From positions 1-59,042 of the forward strand of contig SCRI01000026.1 of NCBI GenBank assembly GCA_004298675.1: a stretch of 59,042 bases of DNA, written 5' to 3'. The notes under the pieces were generated by a model, which was not told where the DNA came from, did not search any database, and saw only the letters and a list, made by a program, of their open reading frames with translations. A program made the translations under genes and the position numbers. Below are positions 17,973-25,800 of this stretch, in pieces (the first letter of the stretch is position 1; the number at the start of each line of letters is the position of its first letter). This DNA is from a bacterium (GTDB taxonomy: Bacteria > Vulcanimicrobiota > Vulcanimicrobiia > Vulcanimicrobiales > SCRA01).

Positions 17973-18385
17973 GGCTCTGCTTTCACCCTTTCCGTAATCT
18001 TGAGCATGGACTCGACCTCCGCGGTCGCGTCGACGCCGCCATAGGCGCGCCCTTCGCGCGTCACCACCAGGCGGTAGCCGTGCCGGCGCGCCACCGCCGT
18101 GGCGGCCTCCCGCACCTCGCGCGTGAGATCGCTTTGGTAGCGGCCGTAGAGGGCCTGCACGCGCGCGACCTCCGAGGCTTTGCGCGCGGGTTCGGCCTTG
18201 CTGTTCTCGATGCTCTGCAGATCGCTATAGAGCTGGTTCTGGTCGTTGATGAACTTGGGCCAATTGGCGCTGATGCGCTGCGTGTCGATATAGGCGATGT
18301 TGGCACGGTGCGTGGCGCAACCACCGAGCAGCGCGCTCAACGCCAAGACGCTCACCGCCCTCCGCAGCATCCCATGCTTGCTCAT
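17969..18385 (-). CDS. Skp/OmpH-like periplasmic chaperone, lipoprotein
   Basis: A 138-residue protein with a lipobox signal peptide ending in LGGC (residues about 20-23). The mature part follows the Skp plan: a short strand NIAYIDTQRISANWPKF, a helical arm (about 45-100), and a closing strand RHGYRLVVTREGRAYGGVDA. Skp-type trimers hold unfolded barrel proteins in the periplasm for BamA. Unlike E. coli Skp, this copy appears membrane-anchored by lipid. It is the third of three adjacent Skp-like genes after bamA and overlaps both neighbours by 4 bases. Confidence 0.85.
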   Translation of the reverse strand: MSKHGMLRRAVSVLALSALLGGCATHRANIAYIDTQRISANWPKFINDQNQLYSDLQSIENSKAEPARKASEVARVQALYGRYQSDLTREVREAATAVARRHGYRLVVTREGRAYGGVDATAEVESMLKITERVKAEP

Positions 18386-19701
18386 GCGTGACTCTGCTCC
18401 AGGCTGCGCTCGACGTCGCCGGTCAGGTCGACGCCGGTGCCCGCGGCGATCGCACCGCCCAGCACCACCTTCAACCCACGCTTGGTACCGAGCAGCCGCG
18501 CCGTCGACTCCACCTGATCGACGATGCGCGCATACAGCGTGTCGCGATCGTGCTGCAGACGCGCGACCTCCTTGGCTGTCCGCGCATCGGCGGCGCCGGC
18601 GGCGCCGTGCAACTGCGCGTAGCGCTGCGAGAGCGCGTCGCGAGTTTTGTTGAAGCGCTCCAACTCGCCTTGCGCATCGGCGCGATAGCGGTTCAGGAAA
18701 TCCTGATGAATCGACTCGATACGCGCACGCAGACGTGGTGGCAGCGACGCCAGCTGAAAGCCGTCCAGTTGCGCACCGACCTGCGGCGCCAGCGCCTGCA
18801 CGCGCTGCGCAACGGCCGTGCGCTCCAGCCCCGCGCGCTGCTCGAGCTTGACGTTGGTGTCGCGGTGAACGTTTGCCGCGTAGGCATTCATCTGCTTCTG
18901 CATGCCGCGCTGCAAGTCACTCTGGTAGCCTTGCAGCGTCCTTTGATCCCGATTACGCAATTCGGCCACCTGGTCGGCGTCGGCTTGATCGAGGGCGTGC
19001 AGCTGATTCTGCAGCGCTTGGCGTGACGCATCGTCGAGGGCGAGATTTTGCAGCTTGGTGCGCAACTCTAAACGGTCCGGCGCCGATTTCTGCGCCAACT
19101 GTTGCGCCAGTTGCGCCTCGGACGAATTGAGCGCACGCTCCCGGTCGCGGTACTTGCGGTCCGCCTCGTCCGCGAGGCGTTTGGCGGCGGCGGCCAGCTG
19201 CGCGCGATCCTGCGTCATCACCTGAGTGCGGTAGGCATCGAAAGACTGCTGCGCGCGTTGCTCCACGACGTGGGCCTGCTGCCGATAGCCGCTCGCGACG
19301 CCGCCCACGACGCCGGCCCCGCCGCTGCCGCCCGGCGCCTGCGCGGCCGACTTCACTGCCGCCGTCACGGCCTCGCGCTCCTCGCGCTCGTAACGGTCCT
19401 GAAGGCGTGCCAACTGCGTCTTGGCGTTGTCGGCGGCGGCACGCAGGTCGCCCTGCAGCTGCGCCTCCCGGCGCGCCAACTCCGCAGGATCGGCCGGCGG
19501 CGTGGGAATGCCTACGCCCGAGAGCAGGGCGATCTCCTCGTCGTACTGCTTGAGCTGCGGGTAGAGCGGGTGGTGGCGCACCGCATCGTCGACGCGCACG
19601 TAGCCCACCCCAGTGTAGTCCGGCGTCTGGGTGGGCGCGCCGCCCTTGGCACAACCCGCGAGTATGACGGCCAGCGCAGCGGCGAGGAGAGCGCGGTGCA
19701 T
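18382..19701 (-). CDS. Giant Skp/OmpH-like lipoprotein with very long coiled-coil arms
   Basis: A 439-residue protein with a lipobox (VILAGC, Cys at about residue 17). The first strand GVGYVRVDDAVRHHPLYPQL and the final strand KRGLKVVLGGAIAAGTGVDL match the two edges of a Skp fold. Between them, however, lie about 350 residues of Ala/Gln/Arg-rich helix instead of the usual 80-100. It contains a short Gly-rich break (APGGSGGAGVVGGVASG, about residues 122-138) and a Q-rich stretch. A simple reading is one Skp domain with greatly extended arms; fusion of two coiled-coil segments is an alternative. One base separates it from the upstream Skp-like gene. Confidence 0.8.
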   Translation of the reverse strand: MHRALLAAALAVILAGCAKGGAPTQTPDYTGVGYVRVDDAVRHHPLYPQLKQYDEEIALLSGVGIPTPPADPAELARREAQLQGDLRAAADNAKTQLARLQDRYEREEREAVTAAVKSAAQAPGGSGGAGVVGGVASGYRQQAHVVEQRAQQSFDAYRTQVMTQDRAQLAAAAKRLADEADRKYRDRERALNSSEAQLAQQLAQKSAPDRLELRTKLQNLALDDASRQALQNQLHALDQADADQVAELRNRDQRTLQGYQSDLQRGMQKQMNAYAANVHRDTNVKLEQRAGLERTAVAQRVQALAPQVGAQLDGFQLASLPPRLRARIESIHQDFLNRYRADAQGELERFNKTRDALSQRYAQLHGAAGAADARTAKEVARLQHDRDTLYARIVDQVESTARLLGTKRGLKVVLGGAIAAGTGVDLTGDVERSLEQSHA

Positions 19702-19702
19702 G

Positions 19703-20506
19703 CTATTTCAACGCGGAGACGACGTCGTTCGTGACGTCGGTTCCGCCGTAGACGCGGCTGGCTTGATCGAGCACCAGCAGTAGCCCGCGTTTCTTCGCAA
19801 CCGCGCTGATGACGTTCTGTGTCTCCTGGATGACCGGCCCGAGAATCTGCTGCTGGCGCTGATCGAGATCGGTGTACGACTGCGCCAGCAGCTCGTGGCG
19901 CCGTCCGTCGCTCTTGGCTTGCGCAAGCTGTGCCTGCAGGCGCTTCTCCTCGTCTTGCCGATAGGCTACGAAGCGATCCTGCGCCGCCTTGATGCGCGGC
20001 GTCTGATCGAGCGCCTCTTGATCGATGTAGCCCACGCTCGACGGCGGCGGTGAGTTGACCGGCGTCACCGGTGCACCCGGTCCGGTGACCAAATCAACGA
20101 CGTCCTTGGTGATGTCGAGCCCGCCGAAGAGCACGATGCGCTTGTCGACCACCACCGTAAGCGAGCGGTTGGCGGCCACCGCGGCGATCGCCGTCTGCGC
20201 GCGCGCGAACAGCGGCCCGAACAGCTCCTGCTGGCGCTGGGCCACGCGCTGCTGGAAATCCTGCTGGACGCGTTGTTGGTCGGCTTGCGACTTCGCCGCC
20301 TTCAGCTGGGCTTCGAACGACTGCTCCAGCGACTGCCGGTAGTCGTTGAACTGCCTCTGCGCGCCCTCGAACGCGGGCAGCCGGCCGATCGCCGCCTCGT
20401 CGACGTAACCGATGTCTGAGACGTCGGAGCCCAGCACCGCCGGCGCGGCGATCAGGCACGCCAGCAGGCTCAGCACCCCGGCCATGGTTTTGAGCGTGGG
20501 TCTCAA
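19703..20506 (-). CDS. Tandem-duplicated Skp/OmpH-like periplasmic protein
   Basis: Two Skp-like domains in one chain. Domain 1 opens with IGYVDEAAIGRLPAFEGAQ and closes with VVVDKRIVLFGGLDITKDVV. Domain 2 opens with VGYIDQEALDQTPRIKAAQ and closes with LVLDQASRVYGGTDVTNDVV. A Pro-rich linker (VTPVNSPPPSS) joins them. The TTG at 20506 starts just after the bamA stop and gives a signal peptide with a basic N-region; ATG at 20485 and TTG at 20533 are alternatives. The cleaved signal lacks a lipobox, so it is probably soluble. The internal duplication suggests a dimeric or pseudo-hexameric assembly rather than the usual trimer. Confidence 0.82.
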   Translation of the reverse strand: MRPTLKTMAGVLSLLACLIAAPAVLGSDVSDIGYVDEAAIGRLPAFEGAQRQFNDYRQSLEQSFEAQLKAAKSQADQQRVQQDFQQRVAQRQQELFGPLFARAQTAIAAVAANRSLTVVVDKRIVLFGGLDITKDVVDLVTGPGAPVTPVNSPPPSSVGYIDQEALDQTPRIKAAQDRFVAYRQDEEKRLQAQLAQAKSDGRRHELLAQSYTDLDQRQQQILGPVIQETQNVISAVAKKRGLLLVLDQASRVYGGTDVTNDVVSALK

Positions 20507-20510
20507 ACGC

Positions 20511-22757
20511 TTAGAATTTCTGTCCAATCGCAAAGCTCATGTGACCGCCGCTCTGCCCGACCGCGAAGTCCAGTCGAATCGTATGGAGCCCGAGCTGCGG
20601 CAGATCGAAGCGCACGCCGAAGCCGACGTCGCTGTGGAACTGATAGTTGGCCAGCGGCGAGAGCACGAGCGAGTTGCCGACATACTGCTGCGCGCCCCGC
20701 AACCGCACGCCGCCCGACTCGGCGAAGAGCGCGCCCATGACTTTGCGCTCGTGCGAGAGCGGGAAGCGCAGCTCGGCTTGCCCCAGCAGCAGATCGGTGC
20801 CGTAGAACACGTCGGTATACGCCGAGAGTTCCTGCTCTCCCAGCATGTAGACGGCACTGGGCGGTATCGCGCCGCTGGAGGTGCCGTACTGCCCGTGCAG
20901 TCCGAACGTGGCCCCATGCAAGACCGGCCAGAAGCGCTTGGTGTCGAGAATCGTCTTCGTGTAATCGAAGTCGGAGCCCAGCGATTTGTTGGAGACTTCG
21001 AGCGAGACCGAGTTGTTCCAACCCGCGCGCGGATTGAAGACGTCGTCACGCGTGTCCTGCACCAGCCCCAGCGTCACGGAGTGCAAGTTCTCCGGCCGCG
21101 TGCCTGAGACCGCCGCAATCGACGGGATCGTATTGGCGTAGATCGAGGTCGTGGTACCGGTGCTCGGCAGAATGTTGCTTTGGTTGGGTGTGGTCGGCAG
21201 ACTCAGGATCGTCGGATTGTTGATGAGCGTGTACCCGAGCGGTGCCGTGAACGAGGCGAAGACGCGCTGGAGATTCAGGCCCACGCTGCCGCGCACGTAG
21301 TCGGTGAAACGGCGGCCGAGCTGGAACGAGAAGCCCGCAGTCCGCGAATCGTAGTTGGCCACGGGTCCACCCACCGCACCCTGCCCCGCATACTGCTGGT
21401 AGATCGAGACGGGCGTCGAGGTGGGAATGGGCAATGGTGTGCCGCCCGGCGCCGGCGTTGGATTGGCCACCGCGTAGACGGGATACAGGTTGGTCTGCAC
21501 GTTGTTGAAGACGGAGGCGCCGAAGCTGTACTTCTCGAGCTTGGGCGAGCCGCCTAGGTACGGCATCGTGAGCGAAGCCGAGATCAGCGAGAGGCGCGCA
21601 CCGCGCTGAAACTGCACAGAAGCGCCGTTACCGGTACCGTTGATGTTGTTCTGCGAATATCCGATGTTCCCGACGAGGCCCTCGCCGTTCGCACCACCCG
21701 AGTACCCGACCCCGGCGACGGCTTGACCGGTGCGCTCCTCAGCCACCTTCCAGACCAGCGTCACGTCTTGCGGTTTGGTCGTGTCGGGACCGGGCTTGGC
21801 CGTGACGTCGACCTTCGAGAAGAAGCCGGTGTTGTTGAGGCGCTCGTAGTCGCGGCGCAGTCCGCTCTGCGTGATGATCATGCCCGGACGCAGGCGCAGC
21901 TCGCGACGGATTACGTAGTCGCGCGTCTTGGTGTTGCCGGTGATCTCGACGGCGGCAACGCGCGCGACGTCCACTTCATACTTCACGTCGGCGGTCCCGG
22001 CGGTGAGGTCCACCGTCGCCGGGTCGATGCCGCCCTGGCAGAAGCCGCGCTCTAGATCTAGCGAGTCGAAGTACTTGCTGACGGCGTCGCAGTCTTGGGT
22101 CTCCAACTCCTGCGACCACGTCACCCCGGGCTTGGTCTCCAGCTTCGACGCGATCAGCGGCGCGGGCACCACGGTATCGCCGGTCACGCTGACCTGTTTC
22201 ACGACCAGGCCCTCCTGGACGGTGAGCGCGAGCTGTCCCGTCTTGGAGTCCAGGTTGAGATTCTTCACGTGCGTGGGAAGCTGGCCGCCGTACCCGATCT
22301 TGTCGTAGTAGGAGTTGATCTTCAGCACGTCTTCGTGGAAAGTGTTCTCGTTGAACACCTGCCCGGGGGCGGTGTCCATCAACGCCAACAGCGTGTCCGA
22401 CGGCACGTGCGCGTTGCCGTCGAAGACGATCTTCGTGATGACGGGATTCTCGACCACGCGGAAGGTGATGGCCACGCCGGTGGGGCGCTGCGTCACCAGC
22501 GGGGGCAGCACGTCGGTGAAGTAGCCCAGCTGCGAGATGGCCTGATTGTCGGCGGTGAGCTGCTTCTGATCCAGCGGCTCTCCGGCTTTGGTCTGGACCG
22601 CCGCCAGGATCTTCTCGCTGGGTACGTGGGCATTTCCGGTCACGGAGACAGCGACGACGGTCGACCCGGCGGCTGTGGCCGGTCCACCCGTGAAGAGGGC
22701 GGCCACGAGAGCCAGGATCACGAACGCGACGACGGCGCGCTTCGCGCGAGATTGCAT
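20511..22757 (-). CDS. bamA: Outer-membrane protein assembly factor BamA
   Basis: A 748-residue Omp85 protein. The ATG at 22757 is chosen because AGGAAGGT lies about 8 bases upstream; a longer in-frame start exists at 22799. A signal peptide (about 1-30) is followed by four POTRA domains with repeat openings VVAVSVTGNAHVPSEKIL, ITKIVFDGNAHVPSDTLL, VKQVSVTGDTVVPAPLI and VAAVEITGNTKTRDYVI. E. coli BamA has five. The barrel (about 365-748) ends in MSFAIGQKF with the terminal Phe. POTRA3 carries two Cys residues, possibly a disulfide. It leads the skp-lpx-lpt genes. Confidence 0.95.
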   Translation of the reverse strand: MQSRAKRAVVAFVILALVAALFTGGPATAAGSTVVAVSVTGNAHVPSEKILAAVQTKAGEPLDQKQLTADNQAISQLGYFTDVLPPLVTQRPTGVAITFRVVENPVITKIVFDGNAHVPSDTLLALMDTAPGQVFNENTFHEDVLKINSYYDKIGYGGQLPTHVKNLNLDSKTGQLALTVQEGLVVKQVSVTGDTVVPAPLIASKLETKPGVTWSQELETQDCDAVSKYFDSLDLERGFCQGGIDPATVDLTAGTADVKYEVDVARVAAVEITGNTKTRDYVIRRELRLRPGMIITQSGLRRDYERLNNTGFFSKVDVTAKPGPDTTKPQDVTLVWKVAEERTGQAVAGVGYSGGANGEGLVGNIGYSQNNINGTGNGASVQFQRGARLSLISASLTMPYLGGSPKLEKYSFGASVFNNVQTNLYPVYAVANPTPAPGGTPLPIPTSTPVSIYQQYAGQGAVGGPVANYDSRTAGFSFQLGRRFTDYVRGSVGLNLQRVFASFTAPLGYTLINNPTILSLPTTPNQSNILPSTGTTTSIYANTIPSIAAVSGTRPENLHSVTLGLVQDTRDDVFNPRAGWNNSVSLEVSNKSLGSDFDYTKTILDTKRFWPVLHGATFGLHGQYGTSSGAIPPSAVYMLGEQELSAYTDVFYGTDLLLGQAELRFPLSHERKVMGALFAESGGVRLRGAQQYVGNSLVLSPLANYQFHSDVGFGVRFDLPQLGLHTIRLDFAVGQSGGHMSFAIGQKF

Positions 22758-22895
22758 ACGGCAGGCACCTTCCTCTGAACGTGTTTGACCCACACGCATG
22801 AACGAGCGTAACGTTCCGGGCGTCTCACCGGCGGGTCCAAGCGCGTGCTGGTTCGTTCTTCGGCGGGATCGGCCTCCTTCGAGGTGTGCGTCACC

Positions 22896-25800
22896 TCACG
22901 GGAAGAGGCGACGAATTGAGAGCGCCCAACCCTGCGTCCCTACCACCGGCTCACCGGGACGCACCAGCGGATTGGTGGCGTTGCTGGCGAGCTGGCTCTG
23001 CAACGAACTGGCCCCTTGCTGGAATACTTGCAAGTTCAGCGAGGTATTCGCCGATGGGAAGTAGTCGAAGCCCACGCTCTGCCGCGTGGGGATGGAGAAC
23101 GACTCGCGATAGCTCAGGGAGACGCGATCGCTGAGCGACTTCCCGACGTCGATCGCCAGGCCCCCGCCGTGCTCGATCGAGAGGCCGAGATTCTCGATGC
23201 CCAGCGCCCCGCCCAACGGGGTCAAGAGCGCCCGCCCAAACTGCGCGTTGAGGATGCTCAAAGCCTCGCCGCTCACGTCGAAGCCGCCGTTGGCGCTAGG
23301 TTCCAGCACGCCCGGCGGGATCGGGGCGGTAGGAATCCCCGGCGCCCCCTGGAGCTCGGGGAGGGAGCCTCCAGGCTGAGCCGCTGGATTACCGGCACCC
23401 TGCCCGGGGAGGCTCTGCCCGGTGAACGGGCTGAGATCGAGCAGCATCGCCAAGAGCTGCTGGCGGTCGTAAGGGGCGTCGGAGGAGAATTCGACGTTGA
23501 GATTGGTCACGGGGCCGTTGGCGTGGAGCTTGATCGGCACCGAGGGGCTCACGTTGGTGATGCGGGTGCTGGCCGTGGCATTGATGTAAGGAATGGCGCC
23601 GCTGGCGGGATTGAACGCCAGCGAGGCCCGTTCGACGCGGAAGAGCCGGTCGAAGTAGGAGATCGTCCCGCTGGTGGATTGGAATGAGGCGGTGAGCTTA
23701 GGGTCGGCCAGGGTTCCCGCCACGTTCATGCTCCCGCTGGTCCCAACGTCCAGCACGCTACCCTGGACGCGCACGTTCTTCCCGGCAGCGACATCGAGAT
23801 CGAGGTCGAGACCAAAGGGGGTACCGCCTACGCCGAGACCCACTCCGACGCCATCGGTAGCGAGATTATAGAGCCCTGAGAGGGAAAGCGTGGCGTCGCT
23901 CAACGTGACGTCGCCCGAGAGGCGGGGTGGCTGCGAGGCGCCGGCAGTCAAAGCCAGCTGCCCGTCCAGGGCCCCCTGCCCGAACGCGGGTACGTCAAGC
24001 CGCGCGCGGCGCGCGCGCAGGTGGGCGTCGTACGCCAACGTGGCTCCGCGCGAGCCCGGGGTGATGTCGAGGTGACCGCTGCCGTCCACGCTACCGCCGC
24101 CGACACGCGCCTGCAGTTGATCCACACTGACACGGCGCCCGGCCAGCGTGAGCGTGGCGTTCGCGCCGGTGATGGGCGAGCGCTCGAAGGGGGCGCTGAA
24201 GCGGCCGTCTTTGAGGGTAGCCTGCCCCACCACCAACGGATCGCCCAGCGTGCCCGCCACCGCCAGACGGCCGTCGACGCGCCCGCTCAGCTGACTCTGT
24301 GCGGGCAAAAAGCCTGAGAGGTCGGAGAGATCGGCCCCGTCGATCGTGAGGTTCAAGCCCAGGGACGAGTCCGGCGGCCCCAGCTCCAGCGGTGAAAGAT
24401 GCAACGGCAGCCGCCCGGCCAGCGAGACGGTCCCGGCGGGCAGGCGCAACTCCCCATCACTCAGCTCGAGGTTCCGGCCCTGCAGCGCGAACTCGCCGAA
24501 GGCCCGCTGGAACCGGAGGCGGCCAAACGAACCGCCCGCGAGATCGAAGCCGCCGGAGAGCGCCGGCCGTGCGACGGTGCCGCCGATGCGCAGATCGGCC
24601 TCACCGGAGGCGTCGATGTCGATCGAGCGCTTGAGTAAGTCGAAGAGGGAACGGCGTACGTTGGGTGAGCGCATATGTACGCCCAACGCCAGCGCCCCGT
24701 TGGACCCGATATTGCCGGAGGCGGTACCCGAGACGTCCTGCATCTCGAGATTCACATTGGATATGCGCGTGTTGACGAAGTTCGAGTCGAGCGCGAGCGT
24801 CAGCCGATCGATGGCGAGCTTCGCGACGACGCCGTTGCGCAACTGCGCCGATCCTGTCAAGTGCGCTCGCGGGTAGCGGCCGTCGAGCCGCATGTCGGCG
24901 TCGACGGCGCCCGCCAGCGGGGCCTCGATCCCTAGCACCGGCAACCACTTCTGCAGGTCGAATGCGCTCAGCGAACCTTGCAGATGGGAGTCGACATGCT
25001 CGGCGTACGCCAGCGGCGTCGTGAAGGTGCCGCGCGGTAACGCCGCCGAGCCGCGCACCGAAAACGTGCCCAACGCGGCGTCACCGAGGCCGATGGTGCC
25101 GTTGACCACGGAGTGCTTGGCGGCGAGCGCCGCGTGTACGCCGCCAAAAGGCAACGAGCGCACGCGCACGCCGTCGAGCGCCAGTTGCGCACCGCCCGAG
25201 AGATCGGCGCCGATGCCCGCTGCGGAGAGATCGACGTTGCCCTTACCGCCAAGCATGTCGAACTCGTCGAACCAATCGTTGAAGTCCGCGAGATCGACGT
25301 TGCCGGCATGCACGTGAAAACTCGGATCGGCACCGGTTGCGGCCGCGAATTGCACGTGTGAGCCGCCGACGGTGACATTTCCGCGGTCGACCGCGACGTC
25401 ATGTGGCGAGGCGTCGAAGTGCGCCGTGAGGTCCGAGAAACTCATACCATGTACGGCGCCGACGTTCATGCGTGCCTCACCCTCGACATGCGGATCCGCG
25501 GCCGATCCGGTGAGCCGCACGCGTGCGGCCACGTTACCTGCGCCGTAGAGCGAGCCGTACCCCAAACGCCGCAGCCACGGCGCGACGTCCATGGCACGTA
25601 CGTCGACCGCGAGATCGAGGCGGGGCGGCACGCCCAGTCCCAGACCCGCCACCGTACCCGACGCCGCGCCCCATGTGCCATCATACGCGCCGCTTGCGCT
25701 TTCGATCGTCACGCGGTCACCGGAGGTCGTCAGGCGTGCGCTTCCGGAGGTGCCCTCACCGAAGAGACTACTCCCCACCAGCGCAACGCCGCCGTCGAAG

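Noticed and set aside
13328-18044. Long plus-strand frames opposite the lpx genes
   Set aside because: High-GC shadow frames rich in Arg/His/Gln, with no family signatures, opposite clearly real genes.
22758-22895. A gene between bamA and tamB
   Set aside because: No frame with plausible codon use; too short; probably just the bamA promoter or leader.
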